10,000 bases of DNA, from positions 1-10,000 of the forward strand of contig JAIWNQ010000266.1 of assembly GCA_020216745.1 (NCBI GenBank), written 5' to 3'. Made by a program: the position numbers and the translations under genes. The DNA is from Candidatus Hydrogenedens sp. (GTDB taxonomy: Bacteria; Hydrogenedentota; Hydrogenedentia; Hydrogenedentales; Hydrogenedentaceae). Under the pieces are notes generated by a model. That model worked only from the letters and a program-made list of their open reading frames with translations. It did not search any database and was not told the origin of the DNA. Shown here one piece after another: positions 1 through 7,060 of this stretch; the stretch's first letter is position 1; each line of letters opens with the position of its first letter.

Positions 1-58
1 CTTGTTTATTTTGATTTGCAGATCTAATTTCTTCTATGAAAATGTGTATAATTTATAT

Positions 59-87
59 AAAAACCCCTCACTCCTCTTGTTCAGAGG
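59..87 (-). terminator. Weak candidate terminator of the minus-strand membrane-protein gene
   Basis: On the minus strand, the last codons form a small inverted repeat: CCTCT (87-83) and AGAGG (77-73) around a 5-base loop. It is followed about ten bases later by a run of five T (63-59). The stem is short, and the T run does not directly abut it, so this is a weak factor-independent terminator at best. Confidence 0.2.
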
Positions 88-1039
88 TCTCAATTGTCTT
101 TCTAATCTTAAAAAATAAAAACATCCATAATAAGAGTCCTGCAATACCAAAGAGGTAAGAGCCAATATTGACTTTTACCATATTTATACCATGCCAGGGT
201 GGTATAAAAAATAATCCTGATATCGGACTACCTATATAAAGAATAAAATATAAACATCTTTCTAATACGCTTACTTGTTTTTCAATACTTGTAATTCCTG
301 GCCTATGATAATTGGAGAAGTAAAAAGCTAAAACTCCAACACCAGATAGTATCCAAATTAAAATAAGGAAAGGGTTCTTTTTTTCTTGATTAAAATATTT
401 GTAGATTAAAAGAGGTAGAGCAGTAACCCATATTAGTAGACCATTAGCAAAAGAAAAAGAGGCAAAAATGGCAATTATTATAGAGATGCATAGTGTCAAG
501 AGGTTTAATTTATATATAGTCAAAATACTAAGTAAACAGATATAAAGGAAATTAGTCAAAAACATCATAAGTTGAAGTCCCCAAACCCAATTTTCCATTT
601 GTACCCATGAAAACATTAATAATGAAATAAGAGAAGCAGAAAACACCTGTAAAAGACGAGAAAAGTCACCTGGCTTCCTATTATCCTCACCGTTATAATG
701 TATCCCTTGTTTTTGTGGAAGGATGATGATATAAAAGAGGATTAAAAAGGAAAGAATAACAAGGAAAACATTAAAGTATAAGATAGACAACTCGTTCCAT
801 GAAGTAATTTTGGCTAAAAATAAGGTAATAATACGAGGTAAGAAAGGTCGATGGTCATTTTGTTGAGCAAATAACTCCCAGAATTTCAATGTTCCTTGGT
901 TTAATTTGTCAAATAACGACAAATATAAAATTTCATCCCAATAAGGAAATCGATACCCATATTTCCAGATGAGAAAACATAAAACTACAATGGGAAATAT
1001 TACTAATAAAAACAAAATATTGATTTTATTGATTTTCAT
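68..1039 (-). CDS. Multi-pass membrane protein of unknown function, 'WDE/QMENW' family, probably C-terminally short
   Basis: The 323-residue product is very hydrophobic, with about eight to ten predicted membrane segments. The first (about 7-25) could be a signal anchor; others lie near 87-106, 130-146, 154-175, 180-198, 200-214, 224-242 and 293-311. Motifs I recognise from a bacterial family of uncharacterised polytopic proteins are PYWDE (32-36), NDHRPFLPR (61-69), QMENWVWGLQ (147-156), FANGLLIW (197-204) and YHRPG (244-248). The early acidic motif after the first helix resembles the extracytoplasmic loop of GT-C glycosyltransferases, so a role in cell-surface glycan or lipid glycosylation is possible; this is inference only. 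From memory, relatives run to about 500 residues, whereas this one stops soon after its YIGSP segment (268-272). It starts at ATG 1039-1037 with no clear Shine-Dalgarno. It is transcribed divergently from the hpf operon and is probably unrelated to it in function. Confidence 0.75.
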   Translation of the reverse strand: MKINKINILFLLVIFPIVVLCFLIWKYGYRFPYWDEILYLSLFDKLNQGTLKFWELFAQQNDHRPFLPRIITLFLAKITSWNELSILYFNVFLVILSFLILFYIIILPQKQGIHYNGEDNRKPGDFSRLLQVFSASLISLLMFSWVQMENWVWGLQLMMFLTNFLYICLLSILTIYKLNLLTLCISIIIAIFASFSFANGLLIWVTALPLLIYKYFNQEKKNPFLILIWILSGVGVLAFYFSNYHRPGITSIEKQVSVLERCLYFILYIGSPISGLFFIPPWHGINMVKVNIGSYLFGIAGLLLWMFLFFKIRKTIETSEQEE

Positions 1040-1075
1040 AAAAGTTGTTTTTAGTTTAAGTTATTCAATGAAATT

Positions 1076-1105
1076 AATATAGTTTTACTTTCCAAATCAA
1101 AACAA
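1076..1105 (-). promoter_or_regulatory. Candidate sigma-70-type promoter for the minus-strand membrane-protein gene
   Basis: Read on the minus strand, TTGTTT (1105-1100) is followed after 18 bases by TATATT (1081-1076). The -10 box matches TATAAT at five of six positions, but the -35 box matches TTGACA at only three. It lies about 36 bases before the start codon at 1039. In DNA this AT-rich, such matches arise by chance, so confidence is low. Confidence 0.25.
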
Positions 1106-1149
1106 CCATTATCAGATTATAAAATTAAGTGTTATCGGAATTCCATTAT

Positions 1150-1179
1150 TTGCACTATTTTTTTGTGCTTTGTTATTAT
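1150..1179 (+). promoter_or_regulatory. Candidate sigma-70-type promoter for the hpf-hprK-PTS operon
   Basis: TTGCAC (1150-1155) is followed after 18 bases by TATTAT (1174-1179), a five-of-six match to the -10 consensus. This would give a leader of roughly 50-55 bases before hpf. A second -10-like hexamer, TAAAAT, lies at 1190-1195 with poor -35 spacing. Location at the head of seven same-strand genes makes a promoter here necessary, but the exact boxes are uncertain. Confidence 0.3.
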
Positions 1180-1222
1180 TTTTATGCGTTAAAATAATGA
1201 ATGAAAAAGTAAAAATCTTGCC

Positions 1223-1228
1223 AAGGAG
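1223..1228 (+). promoter_or_regulatory. Shine-Dalgarno of hpf
   Basis: AAGGAG lies 11 bases before the ATG at 1240. It is the strongest ribosome binding site within the plus-strand gene run, and it fixes the hpf start. Confidence 0.75.
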
Positions 1229-1239
1229 TAAAAAAACTA

Positions 1240-1809
1240 ATGAATGTACATATCACTTGTAAACACATGGAGTCTTCAGAAGCATTAAAATCATACACAG
1301 AAAATGCTCTAAAAAAGTTAGAACATTATTTTGACAAAATTATAGAGGCAAACGTAATTATGGATGTGGAGAAACACCGTCATATTTGCGAAATTAATTT
1401 AAATGCTAACGGTGTCCGTATTCATAGTAAAGAATCTTCCCCCGATATGTATGCCTCAGTAGATGCTGTTATTGAAAAGTTAGAACGTCAAATACGTAAA
1501 TTTAAGGAGAAAATAAAAAATCACAAACCACGGAATATAAACGAGACACGAAAATATAAACATGTCATACTCGAACTTAAGGAAGAAACCCCTCAAAAAG
1601 AAGAAACTGAAGAAGAACCTGTTATCCCTCATGAAATAGTACATAGAGAACACATCACGTTAAAACCCATGACAGTTGACGAAGCCTTAATGCAAATACA
1701 ACTTTTAGAGGAGCCTTTCTTAGTATTTATAAATGTAGATACCTCTCAGGTCAACGTACTATATCCGAGGGGAAATAGCACGTATGGATTAATTGAACCT
1801 CAATTTTGA
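1240..1809 (+). CDS. hpf: Long-form ribosome hibernation promoting factor (HPF)
   Basis: The product (189 residues) is a cytosolic protein that binds the 30S subunit in starvation; the long form pairs ribosomes into inactive 100S dimers. The N-terminal domain (about 1-105) begins MNVHITCKHM and has the beta-alpha-beta-beta-beta-alpha pattern of the YfiA/HPF family, including HICEINLNANG (46-56), DMYASVDAVIEKLERQI (69-85) and a basic stretch after it. A charged Lys/Glu-rich linker (about 95-133) leads to the C-terminal dimerisation domain (about 134-189), marked by LKPMTVDEALMQ (141-152), PFLVFIN (158-164), VNVLYPR (171-177) and the terminal YGLIEP. This C-terminal domain separates it from short HPF/YfiA of Escherichia coli. 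It is the first gene of the plus-strand run, with hprK 56 bases downstream. In many proteobacteria hpf is also near hprK and PTS genes, so the linkage is familiar. Family assignment is secure. Confidence 0.96.
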   Translation: MNVHITCKHMESSEALKSYTENALKKLEHYFDKIIEANVIMDVEKHRHICEINLNANGVRIHSKESSPDMYASVDAVIEKLERQIRKFKEKIKNHKPRNINETRKYKHVILELKEETPQKEETEEEPVIPHEIVHREHITLKPMTVDEALMQIQLLEEPFLVFINVDTSQVNVLYPRGNSTYGLIEPQF

Positions 1810-1832
1810 TTATTATTTTCAAATAATCAAAA
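1804..1832 (+). other. AT-rich perfect hairpin over the hpf stop codon
   Basis: TTTTGATTATT (1804-1814) and AATAATCAAAA (1822-1832) form a perfect 11-base-pair stem with a 7-base loop (ATTTTCA, 1815-1821). The stem contains the hpf stop codon (1807-1809). Only one pair is G-C, and no T run follows on either strand, so it does not look like a standard factor-independent terminator. It could be an RNA processing or stability element between hpf and hprK, or a binding site for a dimeric protein. Confidence 0.45.
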
Positions 1833-1865
1833 GAGGGGTTAAAAATATAATTGTGAGTTAAATAA

Positions 1866-2849
1866 ATGTGGGAAACTGATTTAGAAACAAATTTTCGAAA
1901 AAAAACGTCAATACCTGTTGCTTCGTTGTTTCAGGAACCTATTCGTTCCGAATTGGGATTAAAGATTATAGCAGGGTATCAAGGAATAAGGAGAGAAGTA
2001 TTTACTCCGGATGTTAATCGTCCAGGATTGGCCTTAACAGGTTACCTTGAATATTTTGCAAATGATAGAGTTCAGGTATTAGGAAACACCGAGATTCATT
2101 ATCTTGAAAGGCTAACCCCATCTGAAATTGAAAATCGTCTACTTTATATGTTTTCCTTTGAAATTCCAGCATTTCTTTTGTCCCGTTCCTTAATCCCTCC
2201 ACAGGTATTTTTAGACTTGTGCAATCGTCACGGTGTTCCCGTAATACAATCCAGCCTAACAACAGACCAAGTTATCAGTAAAGTTATTTTATTTTTTGCT
2301 GAAAAATTTGCACCAGAAACAACAATCCACGGAACGGTTGTCGATTGTTATGGTATTGGTGTAGTAATTGTAGGTGCATCGGGAATAGGAAAAAGTGAAA
2401 CAGCGTTAGAACTTGTGGAACGTGGACATCGCCTTATCGTAGACGATGTGGTTCTTTTAAGAAAAGGTATTGAGGATATTATTATTGCAGAAAGTGACCC
2501 ACAAATCGAGCATAACATTCATATACGAGGAATAGGAATGGTAGATGTATTATCCGTTTATGGTGCAGGCAGAATAAGGAGAAGAAAACAAGTAGGATTA
2601 ATTATAGAATTAGTAACCACAATGGATGATGATATCGACATGCTAATTAATGTCTGGCCTAAAAAGCAAATATTAGGCGTAAACGTTCCATATCTTAAAG
2701 TTCCTGTTGGTCCTGGTAGAAATCTTGCAGTTATTGTTGAAGCGGCTGCATTAAAATGCCGTATGATGGAATTGGGTATTGATATAGACCAACAGTTCTC
2801 AGAACGTACCAAACAGGCAACAACAAAAAATCTTTATCAAATTAGGTAG
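1866..2849 (+). CDS. hprK: HPr kinase/phosphorylase
   Basis: The bifunctional enzyme (327 residues, usual family length about 310-330) phosphorylates a serine of HPr using ATP or PPi and can also reverse the reaction. The N-terminal domain (about 1-145) carries NRPGLALTGYLEYF (51-64) and VQVLGNTE (69-76). The C-terminal kinase domain has the conserved His155 (IHG), the Walker A loop GASGIGKS (170-177), and RGHRLIVDD (186-194), whose aspartates correspond to the catalytic Asp. It also has the family signature IRGIGMVDV (220-228), followed by YGAG (232-235) and PVGPGRNLAVIVEAAA (280-295). In that signature the usual Glu before I-R-G is His219, encoded by CAT at 2520-2522. ATG 1866 directly follows an in-frame TAA, so no earlier start is possible; the Shine-Dalgarno is very weak (TGAG, 1854-1857). 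The likely substrate, HPr with Ser50, is encoded two genes downstream. The assignment is secure; whether kinase and phosphorylase activities are both intact is open because of His219. Confidence 0.95.
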   Translation: MWETDLETNFRKKTSIPVASLFQEPIRSELGLKIIAGYQGIRREVFTPDVNRPGLALTGYLEYFANDRVQVLGNTEIHYLERLTPSEIENRLLYMFSFEIPAFLLSRSLIPPQVFLDLCNRHGVPVIQSSLTTDQVISKVILFFAEKFAPETTIHGTVVDCYGIGVVIVGASGIGKSETALELVERGHRLIVDDVVLLRKGIEDIIIAESDPQIEHNIHIRGIGMVDVLSVYGAGRIRRRKQVGLIIELVTTMDDDIDMLINVWPKKQILGVNVPYLKVPVGPGRNLAVIVEAAALKCRMMELGIDIDQQFSERTKQATTKNLYQIR

Positions 2850-2853
2850 GAAG
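2848..2853 (+). promoter_or_regulatory. Shine-Dalgarno of the GH57 gene, overlapping the hprK stop
   Basis: AGGAAG begins inside the hprK stop codon (TAG, 2847-2849) and ends five bases before the ATG at 2859. This suggests translational coupling of hprK to the GH57 gene. Confidence 0.6.
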
Positions 2854-2858
2854 TTGTA

Positions 2859-5009
2859 ATGAAATCCCTAAACCTAATTTTTGCTTTACATTCTCATCAA
2901 CCCGTTGGAAACTTCGAGTTCGTTTTTGAAGAAGCATATCAAAAAGCATATTTACCTTTTCTCAAAGTTCTTCAACAATTTCCGAACATTAAAGTCACAT
3001 TACATATAACAGGACCCCTTTGGGATTGGTTTGATGTCAAACATCCTGAATTTTACGAACTTATAAATACGTTAATACAGCGGAAACAAGTAGAACTAAT
3101 GGGAGGTGCTTTTTACGAACCGTTGGTTTGTGCAATTCCAGAGGAAGATGCTTATGAACAAATTTTATATATGCAAGATTTTATAAAACAAAGGTTTGGG
3201 GTAAAACCACGAGGAATGTGGATAGCGGAAAGAGTGTGGGAACCATATTTTCCAAGAATATTAGCCAATGCAGGTATCGAATATACAACCCTTGATGATA
3301 CCCATTTTCTCAGTGCTGGACTGGATAGAGAAGAACTATTTGGATATTATTTAACTGAACACGAAGGATTTAATATCAAAATATTCCCTATTCTTGAGAA
3401 ATTGAGATATACAATACCTTTTCGTCCAATAAAAGAAACGTTAGAATTTTTGCGAAAAGTACATGAAACCCATAGTGGTGCATGTGCTGTTTTTCATGAT
3501 GACGGTGAAAAATTTGGGATTTGGCCTGGGACACACCACAGTGTTTATGAAGAAAAATGGCTTTTTAATTTCTTCACAAGTATCACAGAAGAGCAAGAAT
3601 GGTTAAGGACAACAACGTATTCTGAGTATCTTGACGAAAATCCACCATTAGGTCGAGTTTACTTACCCTGTGCTTCTTATCATGAAATGATGGAATGGGT
3701 ATTACCAGTAAACTCGCAGAAAGAATACTTAACCATAAAAAAAGAACTTCAAGAAAACCCAAAAACATGGGAAAGAGTATCAAGATATTTAAGAGGTGGA
3801 TTTTGGCGTGGTTTCCTTTCTAAGTATGAAGAAGCAAATAACATGCAAAAAAGAATGCTAAAAACAAGTCGACGGCTTAATACCTTAATAGAGAAAAATA
3901 AAAAAAATAATCTGCTGAAAGAGGCACAAAAAAAATTATTTCAAAGTCAATGCAATTGTGCATACTGGCATGGTGTTTTTGGTGGTCTTTACTTAAATCA
4001 TTTAAGAACGGCGGTGTATTCTAATATTATCGAATGCGAAAAATTAATAGATAATTATGAACACTTTTTTGAGCATTGGAGAAATAACGAGGTCGAAGAT
4101 TTTAATTGTGATGGAAATGATGAGATTATCTTAAACACAAAGTTAGGGACTTTTATCTTATCCCCGCATGATGGAGGGACATTAATTGAATTAGATTACA
4201 AACCTAAGGCATTTAACTGTTTAAATATATTATCAAGAAGGGAAGAAGCCTATCACCAAGATTTATTTAAAGAAAGTATATCCCACGAAATCAATGAATC
4301 GGGCCATAAGAGCATACACGAATTAGTAAAAGCAAAAGAGAAAGGATTGGAAAAACTGTTAATTTATGACCCTTATGTACGTTATTCAATGAGGGACCAT
4401 TTTTTACCATTAAACATTTCAATAAATGCATTACAATCAAATCAATATCAAGAATGGTGGTCTCATTTTAATAAAAAGTATTCATATAAACTTATGGAGA
4501 ATGAAATTATTCTGGAAGGAATTGGGACAGTCGAAATCTCTCCTTTTTGTTGGAATGTAAATATAGTAAAGCATATGTTATTAAATAGCGAAAAAAGTGA
4601 AAATATGCTCTCATTTTTAGTAAAATATGATATTACAAACAAGACCAATGGGGAATTTGAAGGCTACTTTGGCTCGGAGTGGTGTTTCAATCTCCTGACA
4701 GGCTCTTCAGATGACCGTTTTATATATTCAAAAAATAAAAAACTCTCAATGAGAAAACTTGGTGATGCTGGTGATGAATCGGGTCTCACTCATTTTGCAT
4801 TGAGAGATGATTGGCAAAAATTAGAAATTGAATTTCAGCTAAATAAAGAAGCTCGATTATTTAATTTTTCAATCGAGACCGTTAGCCAATCAGAAAACGG
4901 CCAAGAAAGGGTATATCAGGGAAATGTTTTAATTCCCTGTTGGAAAGGAATATTTAGACAGAACGAAGTAGTAAGTATTGAAATGAAAATAAATATCAAA
5001 TCACTTTGA
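2859..5009 (+). CDS. GH57 4-alpha-glucanotransferase / alpha-amylase with DUF1925 and DUF1926-type domains
   Basis: A glycoside hydrolase family 57 enzyme acting on alpha-1,4-glucans (starch, glycogen, maltodextrin), most like the Thermococcus litoralis 4-alpha-glucanotransferase, judged by remembered sequence; it has 716 residues against 659. All five GH57 regions are visible: HSHQP (11-15), GGAFYEP (82-88), MWIAERVWEP (120-129) with nucleophile Glu124, FHDDGEKFG (212-220) with the acid/base aspartate at 214 or 215, and SYHEMMEW (273-280). After the catalytic barrel comes a helical middle region (about 281-400) with CNCAYWHGVFGGLY (365-378). A beta-rich C-terminal domain (about 415-716) includes LSPHDGGTLIEL (434-445) and TVSQSENGQERVYQG (674-688). 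There is no signal peptide, so it is cytosolic and suited to glycogen or imported maltodextrin. It sits between hprK and ptsH with gaps of 9 and 13 bases, so co-transcription is likely. The family is certain; transferase versus hydrolase is inferred, and transferase is favoured. Confidence 0.92.
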   Translation: MKSLNLIFALHSHQPVGNFEFVFEEAYQKAYLPFLKVLQQFPNIKVTLHITGPLWDWFDVKHPEFYELINTLIQRKQVELMGGAFYEPLVCAIPEEDAYEQILYMQDFIKQRFGVKPRGMWIAERVWEPYFPRILANAGIEYTTLDDTHFLSAGLDREELFGYYLTEHEGFNIKIFPILEKLRYTIPFRPIKETLEFLRKVHETHSGACAVFHDDGEKFGIWPGTHHSVYEEKWLFNFFTSITEEQEWLRTTTYSEYLDENPPLGRVYLPCASYHEMMEWVLPVNSQKEYLTIKKELQENPKTWERVSRYLRGGFWRGFLSKYEEANNMQKRMLKTSRRLNTLIEKNKKNNLLKEAQKKLFQSQCNCAYWHGVFGGLYLNHLRTAVYSNIIECEKLIDNYEHFFEHWRNNEVEDFNCDGNDEIILNTKLGTFILSPHDGGTLIELDYKPKAFNCLNILSRREEAYHQDLFKESISHEINESGHKSIHELVKAKEKGLEKLLIYDPYVRYSMRDHFLPLNISINALQSNQYQEWWSHFNKKYSYKLMENEIILEGIGTVEISPFCWNVNIVKHMLLNSEKSENMLSFLVKYDITNKTNGEFEGYFGSEWCFNLLTGSSDDRFIYSKNKKLSMRKLGDAGDESGLTHFALRDDWQKLEIEFQLNKEARLFNFSIETVSQSENGQERVYQGNVLIPCWKGIFRQNEVVSIEMKINIKSL

Positions 5010-5022
5010 TGTAATACAGAAA

Positions 5023-5301
5023 ATGAACAATAACAAAATAGAAAAAATAATTAAAGTTGTAAACAAATTAGGTGTTCATGCAAGACCTGCAGCTATGATA
5101 GTCCGTGCGATGCAGAAATACGATGCTCACATTTATCTTATCTATAACGGGAACCGACGAAATGCAAAAAGTGTTTTACAAATTTTGAGTTTAGGTGCCC
5201 CTAAAGATGCAGAAATATTAGCAGTAGCAGAAGGGAAGGATGCACAATCTGCCATTGATGAATTAGAAGAAATATTTAAATCAGGTTTCGGAGAACCATA
5301 A
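5023..5301 (+). CDS. ptsH: HPr, phosphocarrier protein of the PTS
   Basis: A small cytosolic phosphocarrier (92 residues, usual 85-95) that accepts phosphate from Enzyme I on a histidine. The active site is LGVHARPA (16-23), so His19 corresponds to His15 of classical HPr, with Arg21 beside it. The second signature, NAKSVLQILSLGA (47-59), places Ser50 at the position of the regulatory Ser46. Together with the nearby hprK, this predicts dual phosphorylation. The C-terminal part, AVAEGKDAQSAIDELEEIF (67-85), is the usual final strand and helix. The start at ATG 5023, 13 bases after the GH57 stop, has only a weak ribosome binding site (ACAGAAA), so translation may depend on coupling to the upstream gene. 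Its stop codon overlaps the ptsI start by one base. Confidence 0.96.
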   Translation: MNNNKIEKIIKVVNKLGVHARPAAMIVRAMQKYDAHIYLIYNGNRRNAKSVLQILSLGAPKDAEILAVAEGKDAQSAIDELEEIFKSGFGEP

Positions 5302-5303
5302 TG
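5290..5303 (+). promoter_or_regulatory. ptsH-ptsI translational coupling site
   Basis: GGAG (5290-5293), inside the last codons of ptsH, lies seven bases before the ATG of ptsI. The ptsH stop and ptsI start share one base (TAATG, 5299-5303), a typical arrangement for coupled, near-stoichiometric translation. Confidence 0.6.
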
Positions 5304-7052
5304 GAACAATCCTTTAGTGGAATACCTGTGTCTCCGGGAATAGTATGGGGGGAAGCATTGGTATATGACCCTGGACCAATTAACATCCCACGATTTAAGA
5401 TAAAAAATCCGAAAGAAGAATTACAACGGGTAAAAACTGCAATAAATACCACCAGAGAAGAACTTACTGTTCTTCATAAAAAAACATTAGATAATTTTGG
5501 TAAAAAACATGCCAGTATTTTCGATGTGCATTTAATGTTATTAGACGATGATACAATTCTAACAGAGTTAGAAAAAAGAATTAGAGACGAGTTAATAAAT
5601 GCAGAATCGGTATTGTTTGATATTGCACATAAATATACAAAAGAAATAAAGGATTCAGGTAATACTTTTATTGAAGAGAGAAATGCTGATATTGTCGATG
5701 TTATTGACCGTATTGTCCGCAATTTAATGGAGCAAAAAAGACCAGACCTCGAAAATATAAAGAAGCCTTGTATTTTGCTATCCAGTGATTTGCCCCCTTC
5801 CGAAACAGCACGTTTGCACCCAGAGAAAGTTAGAGCTATTGTCCTTGAAAAGGGAAGTCCTACCTCGCATGTGGCAATTTTAGCACGGTCACTAAAAATA
5901 CCCACGATTGTCGGCGTTGGAAATCTTTTTGATGTTTATACCCATCCTATTAAAGGGTCTGCTGTAGACGCTATTGATGGAAAAGTATTTATCAATCCTT
6001 CATCCGAAACAATACGAAAACTTAGATTAAAGAAAATACAACTTTCAAGAAAATATCATCTTTATGAACAAAAAATTATTTCGCATCCATCTCAAACAAA
6101 AGATGGAAAAAATATTTCTGTCCTTGCCAATATTGAACTTCCAAATGAAGTCGATGATAATGTAAAACATGTTTCCGCTGGAATAGGTTTATATAGAACA
6201 GAATACCTCTTTCTGAATAAACCAGAACCACCAACTGAAGAAGAACAATATAATGAATATCTTTCAGTTGCCAAGAAAATTTATCCTTTGCCTGTAGTAC
6301 TAAGAACAATTGACATAGGCGGTGACAAATTAGCAAGTTATGCATCATTCTTTAAAGAACAAAATCCACAGTTAGGCTGTCGAGCAGTTCGTTTTTGTCT
6401 CGTTCATAAAGACTTTTTTAAAGTACAATTACGAGCTATGTTACGTGCCGCATTACAAGGAAACATAAAGATAATGTTTCCAATGATTAGTAGTGTTGAA
6501 GAGCTAAACGAGGTTAAAAAAATACTTGGCGAAGTAGAAAATGAACTCACTATAAAAAACATACCCCATAAAAAAAGTCCTGAAATAGGGATTATGGTGG
6601 AAGTCCCTTCTGCAGTAATGATGGCTGATGAATTGGCAAAAGAATGTAGTTTTTTTAGCATAGGGACAAATGACTTAATACAATACTCGCTCGCAGTAGA
6701 CCGCAATAATGAACATATCGCACATCTATATGAACCAGCACATCCTGCTATTTTAAAAATGCTAAAGATGACTATAACGTCTGCGAAAAAAGCAGGAATT
6801 CCTTGCAGTATCTGTGGTGAAATGGCAAGTGACCCTCTGTTTACAGAATTACTAATCGGTTTGGGTTTAGATGCGTTTAGTATGTCAAGTGTCTCAATTC
6901 CGCAGATACGTGCTTTAATCACAAGCATTAACTCAAAAGATGCTGAAACATTCGCAGAAAATGTATTAAAGTGCAGAACCGCAAAAGAAGTTAAACATAT
7001 TCTTAAAGAGAACATCAGGTCTAAGTATAAGAATATCATCTCAATTAAATAA
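5301..7052 (+). CDS. ptsI: PTS Enzyme I, PEP-protein phosphotransferase
   Basis: The cytosolic enzyme (583 residues, usual 570-585) autophosphorylates from PEP and passes phosphate to HPr. The N-terminal HPr-binding and phosphohistidine domains (1-about 232) begin FSGIPVSPGIVWGEA (5-19). They carry the active-site histidine in GSPTSHVAILARS (185-197), His190. The C-terminal PEP-binding barrel shows GLYRTEYLF (296-304), TIDIGGDK (336-343), QLGCRAVRF (357-365), EIGIMVEVPSAV (428-439), FFSIGTNDLIQYSLAVDR (451-468) and CGEMA (505-509) with the catalytic Cys505. All key residues are present, and no GAF domain is fused, so it is a standard ptsI product rather than the nitrogen-PTS PtsP form. It directly follows and overlaps ptsH, its phosphate acceptor. 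The dxr start lies eight bases after its stop. Confidence 0.97.
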   Translation: MEQSFSGIPVSPGIVWGEALVYDPGPINIPRFKIKNPKEELQRVKTAINTTREELTVLHKKTLDNFGKKHASIFDVHLMLLDDDTILTELEKRIRDELINAESVLFDIAHKYTKEIKDSGNTFIEERNADIVDVIDRIVRNLMEQKRPDLENIKKPCILLSSDLPPSETARLHPEKVRAIVLEKGSPTSHVAILARSLKIPTIVGVGNLFDVYTHPIKGSAVDAIDGKVFINPSSETIRKLRLKKIQLSRKYHLYEQKIISHPSQTKDGKNISVLANIELPNEVDDNVKHVSAGIGLYRTEYLFLNKPEPPTEEEQYNEYLSVAKKIYPLPVVLRTIDIGGDKLASYASFFKEQNPQLGCRAVRFCLVHKDFFKVQLRAMLRAALQGNIKIMFPMISSVEELNEVKKILGEVENELTIKNIPHKKSPEIGIMVEVPSAVMMADELAKECSFFSIGTNDLIQYSLAVDRNNEHIAHLYEPAHPAILKMLKMTITSAKKAGIPCSICGEMASDPLFTELLIGLGLDAFSMSSVSIPQIRALITSINSKDAETFAENVLKCRTAKEVKHILKENIRSKYKNIISIK

Positions 7053-7060
7053 TAACCCTT

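Noticed and set aside
47..52. A perfect TATAAT on the plus strand at the left edge.
   Set aside because: No acceptable -35 box lies at 16-19 bases, and it would drive transcription antisense into the membrane-protein gene. It is probably chance in AT-rich DNA.
1130..1143. A catabolite-responsive (cre) like sequence around the GGAATTCC palindrome upstream of hpf, tempting because hprK is nearby.
   Set aside because: It mismatches the Bacillus cre consensus at three fixed positions, including the conserved CA end, and no CcpA gene is visible.
1197..1262. A 21-codon reading frame (ATG 1197 to TAA 1260-1262) overlapping the Shine-Dalgarno and start of hpf, as a possible leader peptide.
   Set aside because: It has no Shine-Dalgarno of its own and no run of regulatory codons, and short frames of this size are expected by chance in AT-rich DNA.
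5474..5905. A 143-codon minus-strand open frame within ptsI.
   Set aside because: It overlaps the Enzyme I phosphohistidine region entirely and has a low-complexity Ser/Ile composition typical of an antisense shadow.
6404..7039. A 211-codon open frame on the minus strand within ptsI.
   Set aside because: It lies wholly opposite the conserved Enzyme I barrel, whose motifs are unmistakable on the plus strand. The antisense product resembles nothing I recognise.
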